DNA of 64,000 nt from Bicyclus anynana (Eukaryota; Arthropoda; Insecta; Lepidoptera; Nymphalidae): contig NC_069102.1 of the NCBI RefSeq assembly GCF_947172395.1, positions 4,866,442-4,930,441 of the forward strand. The letters run 5' to 3'. This document shows, in pieces, positions 1 through 11,200 of the stretch (positions are counted from its first letter, which is position 1; each line of letters opens with the position of its first letter). The position numbers were made by a program, and so were the translations under genes. The notes beneath the pieces were generated by a model. That model was given only the letters and a program-made list of their open reading frames with translations, was not told the DNA's origin and did not search any database.

Positions 1-156
1 TTGAGAATAATCTCTCATCTAACTAGACCGTTGACAAAAATATTCTCCAACAAATTTCACTGTGCACTATCACTATTTATTAATATTCACATTTAACACT
101 GCTCACTTAACAAAATTTGAAGACGTACTGATTGACATTGACAACTGTCAAGCGAC

Positions 157-257
157 ATGCCGGCGGATGACGGCGTGATGTTATGTCAAAACCTCATTTA
201 CCCAATGAAATGTAGGGTAGGAACACTGCAAACGGGCAAAATTTGGAGGGTAATCTC
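157..257 (+). CDS. winged-helix-like gene, exon 1
   Basis: It opens with ATG (protein start MPADDGVMLCQNL) and ends in TC before the donor GTAAGT at 258. It leaves phase 2, completed by the G at 333 to make a serine codon. Confidence 0.5.
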
Positions 258-1311
258 GTAAGTGGATCAAGCTGAAGGCTCGAACACCTAAATATGTATA
301 ATATCGTACTTTTAACGTATTATGTATTGCAGGGAGAGTATAGTGACGTTTTCTGACAATGATGTTTATGATATGAATGACCCAGTAATATTATATTTGG
401 AAGGCAAAGGGGAGAAAGGTAGCACTTTTCATGAATTACAGGTAATTTATTTTTGTATCTGTGATAATAACGTATATTGAAAACCAATATTATATTTTCA
501 ATTTTGTATTGTACACTAGTAATAACAATTTTAGGATATGATTAATTTTGGAAAATCATTTGTTTTTAATTTAATTAATAATTAACTTGAGAACCTCCTT
601 TTGAAGACCGTTGAAAACGGTGACAGTTCGTTTCACTCTTGAAAGTTTGCCGCGATTTCACGATAATAATACTTATTATGAATGTCATAAGGCAACTGTC
701 ACCGTACCCATGCTATCTGAAAAACACTTGAATGGTTAGGTAATTCATTTATATAAATACGATTATTTTCATTACAGAACCAACTTTCTACTCCTCGAAG
801 CATATTGTGCGAAAGACTCAAAGATCTCGAGAAAAAGAAAAAGATAAAACGGGTTGGTTATTACGAAAATTTAATAACGCTCACAAAATGTGCAACACCT
901 ATGCTATTACAAATTGAACCTAACTTTCATATTATACCTACGCCATGGCTTACTCTCGGAGGACAGATACGTACTGGTGTATTTATAAAATGGACTAGTG
1001 TTATAGTCAATAAAATATTTGAATTACCAGGATGTTCTATTGAATATTTAAGTAATAACATTGAATGCATCTCAATAAGAAGTGTTCAAGATATTTGCAA
1101 TTTCCTACAAGGCTGTGAATGTGTTGTTCTGCGTTGTATTGAAAAGAGAGATGTGGATTTGTTTTCAGATGACGACTATGTTCCAGAGTTAACTGAATAT
1201 AACCCATACGATTCACCGGATAATATTTTAGTGTTTCCTGTTAATGATATGCTAAGTAGATATGCTTGTTTGAGGAAAGCGCTTTCTAATGAAAGGGATC
1301 CACTTGTATAA
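157..1311 (+). CDS. three-exon gene, winged-helix-like protein; possibly TFIIIC large subunit (GTF3C1-like) C-terminus
   Basis: Exons 157-257, 333-441 and 778-1311 join with matching phases (2, then 0) and GT/AG ends to give 247 codons plus TAA. An in-frame TGA at 139 supports ATG 157 as a start, although a weak acceptor-like CAAG at 149-152 leaves open that this is an internal exon of a longer gene. About residues 55-90 (KGEKGSTFHELQ, then ILCERLKDLEKKKKIKRVG) read like a winged helix: a helix followed by a basic recognition helix. About residues 125-190 (PWLTLGGQIRTGVFIKW, then a PGCSIEYL turn and LQGCECVVLRC) resemble the repeated winged-helix pattern I associate with the C-terminal part of TFIIIC subunit GTF3C1. 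The tail is acidic (FSDDDYVPEL). The exon structure is well supported. The family call is inference from recalled pattern only; a degenerate PDZ-like fold is the alternative I considered. Confidence 0.6.
333..441 (+). CDS. winged-helix-like gene, exon 2
   Basis: It follows acceptor TATTGCAG and ends at GAATTACAG before GTAATT. It encodes an acidic stretch and then the KGEKGSTFHELQ part of the first winged-helix-like region. It ends in phase 0. Confidence 0.6.
619..703. mobile_element. short TIR element (MITE), copy 1
   Basis: The ends are inverted: GGTGACAGTT at 619 and AACTGTCACC at 694-703. It sits in the second intron of the winged-helix-like gene. A second copy in the opposite orientation lies at about 43139-43250, and similarity continues past the right TIR to about 720. 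Confidence 0.6.
778..1311 (+). CDS. winged-helix-like gene, last exon
   Basis: It follows acceptor CATTACAG and encodes 177 residues up to TAA at 1309. It holds the basic recognition-helix-like segment, the second winged-helix-like region and the acidic tail ending in RDPLV. Long, open and in phase with the two upstream exons. Confidence 0.65.
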   Translation, partial: NQLSTPRSILCERLKDLEKKKKIKRVGYYENLITLTKCATPMLLQIEPNFHIIPTPWLTLGGQIRTGVFIKWTSVIVNKIFELPGCSIEYLSNNIECISIRSVQDICNFLQGCECVVLRCIEKRDVDLFSDDDYVPELTEYNPYDSPDNILVFPVNDMLSRYACLRKALSNERDPLV

Positions 1312-1359
1312 ATCAGCTTAGCTATAAGAAAACTTATTTTATAAATAGTTTTATGATAC

Positions 1360-1365
1360 ATTAAA
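1360..1365 (+). terminator. candidate polyadenylation signal ATTAAA
   Basis: ATTAAA lies about 50 nt after the stop codon at 1311, and a second copy follows at 1371. This is a plausible 3' end for the winged-helix-like gene, but no transcript data are visible. Confidence 0.35.
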
Positions 1366-1467
1366 CTGCAATTAAAATATTGGGAGAAGTTTTTTTTTTT
1401 TATAAAACATTCATAAAGCTAATTTTTTAGGATATATACCATCTACGATTATCTAATCACTATGTTC

Positions 1468-1777
1468 CTTTTTTTTAATTCTATACAAGTTAGCCCTTTA
1501 AACAATTTCACCTGATGGTAAGTGAGAAGAAGCAGGCTAACTTGTAAGGAGTAGGATGAAAATCCACACCCCTTTTGGTTTCTACACGACATCGTACCGG
1601 AATGCTAAATCGCTTGGCGGTACGTCTTTGCCGTAGGGTGGTAACTAGCCACGGCTGAAGCCTCCCACCAGCCAGACCTGGACCAATTAAGAAAATCTCA
1701 ATTGGCCCAGCCGGGGATCGAACCCAGGACATCCATATTGTCAATCTACCGCGCATACCACTGCGCCACGGAGGTCG
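1468..1777 (-). mobile_element. tRNA-derived SINE, family A
   Basis: Read on the minus strand it starts CTCCGTGGCGCAGTGGTA (A-box-like), carries GGTTCGATCCC (B box) and ends in a poly(A)-like tail (T run at about 1468). The same sequence recurs at 15634, 26960, 48392 and 54412 (minus) and 30355 and 33695 (plus), which shows an interspersed family. Confidence 0.8.
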
Positions 1778-2862
1778 TGAAATACCTTCACACTCACAGT
1801 ATTTCTCAGCAAACTGCCTCATTGATCCCGTGGTTAGCTGGTTCAGGACAATGAGGTCAAGGTATGAATCCCGAATTCAAAAAAAATTGGTACATTACCT
1901 ATTGGGATTTTTCTTTCATGAAAAATAGCAGTCTGGTGTTTTGAAGTTGGGAGAACACGTTAAGCTTGCGCCGGACTTTTCACCGGATAAGTGTTTGTTT
2001 TTTTGTATCTAAAATGAAAATGGACTTGCTGAACAGCTGATGAAAATTAAATCAATGTTAGAAGATTCTTACGTGTAGTTTCCTACTGTATTCTCAGCAT
2101 TATAATACCAAAACCAAAAAATCTGCATCTGTAAACAAACAAACGAGGCAATTTTTTTTCAAATTTGCCTCCACGAAATTGGGTTTATGGTATGATAGGT
2201 ATACACATACATCAATCAATCTGTGTTTGTATAACCGCCACAGATTATAAATTAAATAATGGAGTAAATCGTAGACAGAGAAAATTGCATACTCTATCAA
2301 CGAAGTAAATGCTCTATTCGTTACGAGTGTAAATCAAAGTCTTAGAATTGATAGCAGTGGGCTCAATACGCTCAATAGCTTTATTAATAGTATATGAAGA
2401 CAAAATGATCCGACAACAGTGTCTGATGTCTGCGCTGGCCATATACAATTTCTATAAATTGGTTTGTTTATGGTCGATTGCATAATTTTCTTTATGGCAA
2501 TGAAAATTTAAACTAGGCGAGTGATTATAGAAGTAGGGCAATCCAGATTTCGCCATTTTTACTTTTCAGTGAAAGGAGATTTTATAATTGTCAGGCTGGA
2601 GGACGAAGAATATTTTGAGAAAAGTGTGTCATACTTGATTATTCGTAGTCAGGTTTATTACTTGAGAAAATCATAGTATAATAGTGTGGTTTTGTTTATT
2701 ACTAACGTTTGTATGTAGTGCTACTTCACCGCCGTAAGGTTGCTCGTTGGTGTGTCGCTTAGCTAAATTCAATGGCTATGATATCGAAGTTTTAATCTGG
2801 CGAGTCGCTTTGACGTTCACCGCGGGGCACAGTAACGAGGAAGCGAAGTGACGCGGTCAGAC
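1778..2862. other. intergenic region and presumptive PKA-R2 promoter/5' UTR
   Basis: I see no gene here. The last ~160 bases become GC-richer and lead without an in-frame acceptor into the PKA-R2 start codon, so they are probably 5' UTR. A seven-codon upstream ORF (2772-2795, ATG to TAA) lies 67 nt before the main ATG and could lower translation. No convincing TATA box can be assigned. Confidence 0.35.
2772..2795 (+). promoter_or_regulatory. possible upstream ORF in PKA-R2 5' leader
   Basis: ATG at 2772 reads seven codons (MAMISKF) to TAA at 2793-2795. It matters only if transcription starts upstream of 2772, which the sequence does not prove. Confidence 0.25.
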
Positions 2863-3076
2863 ATGAGCAGGCCTCAGGGCGGACGGATCCAAGTCCCCGA
2901 TGACCTCAGAGAGATCCTGCTGGAGTTCACCATCAGCTACCTGCTGGAGCAGCCGGGAGACGTGATCAACTACGCGGTCGAGTTCTTCACCAGGCTACAG
3001 AACAACAGGACAACGACGATAGTGCGAGGCCCGTCGGCGGGCACTCCCGATGAGTCCATAATATCAGACGAAGAAG
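2863..3076 (+). CDS. Pka-R2: PKA-R2 exon 1 (dimerisation/docking domain)
   Basis: 71 codons plus one base, ending GAAGAAG before GTATAT. It encodes the four-helix-bundle docking domain and the start of the acidic linker (DESIISDEE). A GTG 15 nt upstream is in frame, but ATG 2863 is the natural start. Confidence 0.93.
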
Positions 3077-6000
3077 GTATATTCCCTATCATATCTCCCA
3101 GTAATAAACTCTCGGCTCGAAACGGCGTCAAAGGTTAGTTATTAGGGCAGCCGTAGCGCCAACGTAATGTCATTTCCATATGAATGAACAGAATATCTAA
3201 TTCAACATACATAACCACATACACGGCGTCTAGCTCTTGCACAAGTTGCTATAACTATGTACTGGACATGAATTTTATATTCTTGTATAGTCTATTGCAC
3301 TATTGATTTTCCAGTCTGCATAGGCAAAGGCTCATATGCTCATTCAGTTGAGGCATAGTCACCTATATCCTATATGAGGTTCATGAATATGAATTAAAAT
3401 AACTTACTATTTGAAGGCATAGAATAAACCATTTGAGATATTTTTAATATTGTTCAATATTTTCATTCACCATACATAATGCTTGTTAGGTGCTATTGCA
3501 ATTAATATTGTTTTCGTTGCAGTAATTTGTAGTAGTACTATATTGTGTAGTATAAATACTGTACTGTGGTGTACTGTTGCAAAATTCTCAGTAAACATAA
3601 ATAAGTATAACATAATTATTTTGCTATAAATGTATGACGTTAGTAAAAACCTAATAATATGATAGATCCAAATAAATTTTGTCCATTACAGATTTTCAAA
3701 TAAAGGATATTTATAATTTTTAATATAACTTTAAATTTAATTTCAAATTATTAGGATCATTTTTTTTTTTATTGAGAAAGAATACATTAAGGAACTTAAG
3801 CTAACTTATCCTAATAACTATACAAATCATGCCCACGTGGAATGGTGGCAAGAATACTGGCTGCATTTTCGCACTGGACAGCCAAGCTGATCCTTTGCGC
3901 AAAAAATGAGCCAGCCCTTCTGTCACCAGTCGAGGCAACAAGCCGCGGTAAAATGTTAAGGAAAAATTTTTTGGCACTGCACTGCACTTTAAATTAATTG
4001 TACTTTTATAAATATCCCATTTATACAATATTAGATTAAGTATAATATAACTATAAATATTGATAAGATTAAATTAATATTTATTTTAACATCTTAAAGT
4101 GAATTAAATTTTAGATGTAAGTGGTCCTACAAACCAAACCTTTATAGAAAGACAGACTATTTTTTATAATAACATAGTAATTTTCATTTAAAAAGGCTCC
4201 TAGGAAGCCTTCTAGCCTTCTTTCTAAAGCTTAGTTTTTACCAAATCTTTGTGATAATAAAGATCTTTCAAAAATTTAATAAAATTATCAAAATTTATAA
4301 TACTTTCAAATATATCAATAAATAACATTCTTCTCTCAAATAACTTTGGATATGTTTGTTTGTGGTTTAATAAACATTTCATAATTATTTAGAGGCTACT
4401 CAAGTTTAATTGTAGACATAAATTCCATACCTACCATTAATTATAGCAGATTTTTGCCACCTGATCAAACAGATCATTTCTTCTATGCACATGGTATTTG
4501 TGGTTCTAACTACCTACTGTTTGGTTTTTAAATTATATTGTATATGAGGGTATGTAACTTTTTTCTATTATTGGCAGGCATCACATTGCTATCTTGCACC
4601 TCTGATAAACATACATTTGCACCACTTTTATGAGCAATTTTAAGAGTAGTAGCAAACCCAATCTCAAGCTGTCTGGTAACTCAAGAATTATGGAAAAAAA
4701 AATTCTCTCAGAATCTGACAACATATTTACTACTTGACATAGTAGTAACTTTGGTTTTGTACTGAAATGGTTTAGTATAAAGTAAAAGCAACTCGTAGTT
4801 TTCTGGTAACTCCTCACTTTATAATACGTGGAAAAGCTAGAAACTGATATTGAATAGAAATTTCCAGACATTCTTTTGTTGTGAACAGTGTTTTGCTGTG
4901 TAATAACTGTTTCTTTTGCTTGGCTGTGTGCCATAACTATTTATTTAATGATGTGTGAGTTTCCCAAACTCGCTTATGATTTTTAGTTGTTACCAAGCCA
5001 TTTGGCACATGTATGTGATAAGAGTAATATGGACAGCATGCTTGAACTAAACAGAGTCTAAAAACAAGTGATTATTTTTTTTTTCATTTCAATTTTTAAC
5101 AATAAATAGCTAATTTGTTATCTGTAATATGCCAACAAACCCAAGAAGCAACACCACTCAGATCTGATGAAAATCCTTGATATAGGTGATCCATACTATA
5201 ACTAGTATAGTTATAGTGTAGTATATTTACTATACTATTATAAAGACAGAAAGTTAGTGAGGTTGTAATCTCTGGATCTATTCATTCATTCATTACCAAC
5301 CCATATTCGGCTTACTGCTGAGCTTGAGTCTCCTCTCAGAATGAGGAGGTTAGGCCTATAGTCCACTAAGCTGGCCCATTGCGGATTGGCAGACTTCACA
5401 CTCAGAAAATTAAGAAAATTCTCTGGTATGCTGGTTTCCTTCACTGTTTGAGACACGTGATATTTAATTTCTTAAAATACACACAACTTGAAAGTTGGTG
5501 TGTGCCCCAGGCTGGATTCGGACCCATGCCCTCGGGAATCGAGGGCAGAGGTCCTCCACTGAGCTATCACTGCTCTTTTATATCCACTGGGTTATCACAG
5601 CTCTTTTTCTGTCTCTGGATCTATAGAACTAATTTTAAAATTCTTTTACCTATAGAAAGCTATATTATTTGTGAGTGTCATAGAGAGTGGCTTTATTTTA
5701 TCCAGGCAGGTGAAATTGCTGGGTGTCTGCTAGTATCATTATAATCTTTGAAATTCCAACTGGTACAGTTGATATGATAATTAAAGGTATTTTGTGATCA
5801 TGGAGATTTATATTATTATTGGTTTCCTGTACAATTGAATGAGTATGCATTATTCATTATTCATATAGAATATGCAATATATAAAATTCCTTTTCAAATA
5901 TATAACTTTGTAATGAATTCTCAGGATAGGCAATACATTTTTTGCATCTATGGAGTGCATGCCACTGATCCCAATCATCATCCAACCATATTCGGCTCAC

Positions 6001-8182
6001 TGTTGAGCACGAGTCTCCTCTAAGAATGAAAGGGGTTAGGCCTTAGCCCACCACGCTGGCCCAATGCAGATTGGTAGACTTCACACACCTAGAGAATTAA
6101 GAAAATTCTCAGGTGTGCAGGTTTTCTCACGATGTTTTTCTTCATCATTTGAGACACGTGATATTTAAATTATTAAAATGCAAATAACTGAAAATTTGGA
6201 GGTGCCCCAGACTGGATTCAAACCTACGCCCTCCATTTCGAAGGCAGAGTTCATATCCACTGATCCAATAATACTGATCAAATCAAATAAACTTGCTCAA
6301 AGCCTTTAAATTTGAAAGGAACAATTTTTACATTTTAATTATTTCCAGCAAGTACAAGGCCTGGAATTAGCCTATAAATCAGACCAAAAATAAATCAAGC
6401 AATTTCAAAATCCGCGTGTTTTTTTTTATTAATTCTTTATGCTACAGCCTATGGGAGGATTGTTAGACCTAGAGCATCAAGTTTCCAAATCCAGCACTGT
6501 CTGGGTGTTTACTTGTTATAAATTAAGTGGTCCTAACACCCACAAAGTTAATCCATGGAATGCTAGGGTGTTTGTCTCAGTTGCAAGTCTAATATTTTAT
6601 GTATAATGTTTTAAATCTTTTATTAAAGCTATCATGAAAATCAAATCAGTATCAAGTGTTTCAAATTTGACAAACAAATATGATTATCTTGTAGATATTG
6701 CAAGTTTTCAAGTCTTAACTTCTCAACATCATACCTAATTCACATGGGATTTTGAGCTCAACAGTTTTTGTTAGGACATAAATTTACTGTGTTTACTATA
6801 CTGTGATCTCATTTACTTGTTTGTGTTTGACTCTTTGAAGTTTCGAGATGATGCTGGCTTATTTTTCTCAACGTCTGTGGCACGGAGTTGAAACAGATGT
6901 TGGGCTTTTTTTAAATATGTAATTTACAAGATAATGTTGAAAAATTAAAGCTCATATGTACTCTGTAATTGGTGATTAAGTACCCGATTAATTTTTGTTA
7001 CATAATTACTAGTATACAATCTGCAGTTCTACCTCTACAGTTTATGTTCTTGTGAGAATACAGGCATAAAATAAAGTCTGCGTTACTTACTGATCATATG
7101 GCTTTGCATTGTGTAATTTTAAAAATAGTTTAGCTGCGAAGCAGTTATACATTTTTTTTTTGTACGGCCAATTTGCGATCAGTCCTAAGACTATAAACAA
7201 ATATGTTGCGAGTTTTTTTGTCTTGTGGAGGTCGATCCTCATTAGGAGTTGGCGCTCATTTGGTGCGTCCTGTTTTTCAAATGTCCAGGTCGAGTATGCG
7301 TTATACATAAATATACTTTCTTATTTTTAACAGTATACACTCCCCTTCTCAGCTCGTGTTGTTCTACCTGCCTAGCCAAATCCTATAGATCCTACTAGAG
7401 CAGATTTAGATATAATGGGGATGATGACTAGGTTTGAATATATTGATTTTTATGATACATTCGGGTAAATAGGGTCAATGTTAACTAATTTATACATAAA
7501 AAGCAAAGATTGTCTGGATATTTGCAAAATAAATGAGATTATAAAATTTCAAAAACTATTAAATTTTTTTTATCGTAATTAGATGAAAATTCATACAGTT
7601 TTGGCTTCCTTACATTAAATGTGACATTTTTTAATAAGTGAACTATAAAGATAAACGCACAAATAACAAAAATATTAGTAATTTTGTTTGAACGCGCATA
7701 CAAATCTAACGATCATTACATTGCCTATGACGTCATTTTTTCGAGCCATTTTGTATGGGACGTTTTTCAGGGATCCGCCGCAGCGCCGCAAATCTGACCC
7801 TTTAAATCCCTGTAACTCCGAAAGTAATGATCGCAGATACCCTGTTCCTTTTACAAAATTGCTTTACTATTAGTATACTCTTAATTTTTATACAATTTAA
7901 AAAACTGTCATCATCCCTATTCTAATATAGAACTTGCAGCAGTTCTAGAGAGACCAAAGTTTATAAGCAAGTTATAGAGAAATATTGCTGGTAATCCTCT
8001 AGCACCTACTTCTACTTCATACAGACTAACCAAAAAGCCGTTTTTAGTTTAGTCATCTGTTAGAACATTGCGATCTTAAAAACACTTGATAAAAGGAATT
8101 TTGCAAATTGGTTTAATTGTCTTCAAGTGGTGGTACATACATAAAAAAAAACATACAGATCAACTGGATAACCTCCTTCTTT

Positions 8183-8224
<42 letters not shown>

Positions 8225-11200
8225 TCAGCCGATGGACGTCCACTGCAGGACATAGGCCTTTTGTAGGGACTTCCAAACATCACGATACTGAGCCACCTGC
8301 ATCCAGCGAATCCCTGCGACCCGCTTGATGTCGTCAGTCCACCTGGTGGGGGGTCGGCCAACACTGCGCTTAGTAGTGCGGGGTCGCCATTCCAGCACTT
8401 TGGGACCCCAACGTCCATCGGCTCTTCGCACTATGTGCCCCGCCCATTGCCACTTCAGCTTCGCAACTCGTTGAGCTATGTCGGTAACTTTGGTTCTTCT
8501 GCGGATCTCCTTATTTCTGACTCGATCACGCAGAGATACTCCTAACACAGCTCGTTCCATCGCCCGCTGTGTGACTCGCCTTCTTATGAGGCCCATAGTT
8601 AGCGACCAAGTCTCGGAACACTGGCAACACGCACTGTTCCTTCTTTTTAAAGTCAGTTAAATACATAGTTTTTTTTAAATCACAAACTGACACATCAATT
8701 TTATTTATATGTATTGATTATTGAAAATCAAGTGTGAGGTTTCATTTGTATATACAAGTGCTAATGCATCCTTGAATTTTATTTGTGTAAGACATTGACA
8801 CGAGGGCTTGAAGTTAAATAAAATACAAACTGAAATGTGTTTTGCAGGCCTAAGTTATGGGTTATTGTATTAGTCATCTACCTCATTCATAAATAGACTT
8901 TAATTGCTGTCATTTTTATCAAAATAATTACTTAATAGGTTAAGAAAATTAAAAAAAAAATCATAATTTACACAAATTTACAAATGTCTAATAAGCCATG
9001 TGCCATTAATCACTTAACATCAAGTGATCTGCGTGCAGTCCTGGATTAGCCTATAAATCAGACCAAAAAAAATCAAGCAATTTCAAAATCCGCGCGTTTT
9101 TTTATTAATTCTTTGTGCTACAGCCTATGGGAAGATTGCTTAGACTTAGAGCATCAAGTTTCCAATTCCAGCACTGTCTGCATGTTTACTTGTTATAAAT
9201 TGTGGTCCAAACACCCACAAAGTGAATCCTTGGAATGCTAGGGTATTCGTCGCAGTTTCAAGTCTATTATTTGATGTATATTGTTTTAAATCTTTTATTA
9301 AAGCTATCATGCAAATCAAATCAGTATCAAGTGTTTCAAATCGACAAACATCTAAGTGCAAATACTTGTTTTTATCAATGTCACACCAATTTAGTATACA
9401 ATGCAGTTTATTTTTCTAAAAAAAGTAGTAGGTATTGTAATAATAACCAATGATTTATTATCCTACTAATATTATAAACGCGAATGTTTGTATGGATGTA
9501 TGTTTGTTTCGATGTTTGTTACTCTTTAACGCCGCTACTACTGAAACGATTTGGCTGAAATTTGAAATGGAAATAGATTTTACTCTGGATTAACACCTAA
9601 GCTACTTTTTATCTTGAAAAATCCATGGATTCCCGAGATTTGCGAAACCCTGATGATTTTGATAGTATAAATGTTTGTTACTCTTTCACGCCTCGGCTAC
9701 TGAACCAAATCACGATCCGATCATTTTGAAGTAGATAGATTATAGTCTAGATTATTTATATGCCTTCTCCTACTTGTATAAGGAGGAATCCATGAAATGT
9801 ATCCATCTCATAAAGACAGATATTTACTAATAAGTAAGATGTTTACTTTTAGCTACTAGGTAGGTATGTGATTAAACATTTTGTAATAGATTATGAAAGA
9901 ATTCCTATTACATAGTAAAACATAATGTTTACTACGCTTACAAACATTCAATGTCAAGGTTGGTTTTAACCTGCTAAAATTGATTGCCCAATAAAATAAA
10001 ATTAGTTGCTTGATGTTCTAAATTTAAACACATTTGTGTGGGTTTTTTTATATCTATTCGACACCTACAACAAAAAAAGAAAGACACAAAAAAGGTACAG
10101 TTAGTTAATAGATAGTAGTTTGTATTAGGTCCCACTATTTTTGTAGGGAATCCCACAGTCCTAATAGGGATTTACTTTAACGTCGCATAGACCCAAAGAA
10201 GACTTGGTATTAATATACCATATATTCCAAATACCATGTATTCTTCTATCATTGTTAGATGATGAATAGAGACATTATTCATATAACATTTCAGCTTTTA
10301 GTGGTGATGACAGCGTCTGTACTTTCATGAAGATTTTTAAATATCTTTGTTTGCGGAAATCAGCAAACATTTTTTAAAATTCTGGTAATATTTTACTTCA
10401 AAATTAATATAAAATAGGATCAGAAATGCCAAGACATCAGTTGTTTTTCTACTTTAACACCTACTTTGTAACCCTCCCACTCTGTTATGCTTAAATCATC
10501 AGACTTTAACAATACACTATTTAGCCAGATACTAAACCACCTTACCTTACCTTTAGTCGGTCAAGTTAATCCTAAAAGCACATATTGAGTTCCTCTATAC
10601 TTTGTAAACATATATCTTAAAGGACTATATTAAATGGCTAGTACTTTTTATCTGAACTCTGAAGAAAAATACTGTATTCGAGCATATGTATGTGAATCTC
10701 TTCAATAATAATGATTACTATTATTGATGAGATGAGATGAGATTAATAATAGTGTTAATTAGTGCTAAGTGCTAAGGTAATTGTGATAATATGTAGCTTA
10801 ATTATATATTTTTTCTTTTTTAATATTTTTAACATAATGTTTGTTCTCGTTTAGAGCCGCCAGTGGCGCGCTTCAACAATCGACGCAAATCGGTGTTCGC
10901 GGAGACATACGACCCTGAAGAGGATGATTCGGACGAAGGCGCACCGGCAGTGTTCCCGAAGTCAGACGCTCAGCGGGCGAGACTGGCCGAGGCTGTCCGG
11001 GGCATACTGCTGTTCCGCTCCCTTGATGCGCAACAAATGCAGCAGGTAAGGAATTACTATTACCTCTGACAGATGATCTAAAGAGGATGATTCGGACGAA
11101 GGCGCACCGGCCGTGTTCCCGAAGTCAGACGCTCAGCGGGCGAGACTGGCCGAGGCTGTCCGGGGCATACTGCTGTTCCGTTCCCTTGATGCGCAACAAA

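Larger units (their letters stand above)
3077..10854 (+). other. PKA-R2 intron 1
   Basis: About 7.8 kb, no further exon recognised. It holds a LINE-tail-like segment (3749-3970), two family-B SINEs, two copies of the 'family E' repeat, the 504-bp MITE nested in 'family F', an RTE tail and a Helitron-like fragment (9458-9700). The rest is AT-rich sequence in which I see nothing. Confidence 0.8.

Noticed and set aside
1508..1822. 104-codon minus ORF
   Set aside because: Lies in a family A SINE; the frame spans the tRNA-like head (also 48476-48682).
4581..4934. 117-codon minus ORF in PKA-R2 intron 1
   Set aside because: No motif, AT-rich composition, no splice context; probably chance.
7688..7873. 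Similar ~62-codon ORFs here and at 21725-21913
   Set aside because: Both lie inside the 504-bp MITE; similarity is due to shared descent of the element, not coding.
8113..8418. ORF with poly-His (plus) or poly-Met (minus) stretches
   Set aside because: Translation of the RTE (GAT)n tail; the same applies to 26741-26932.
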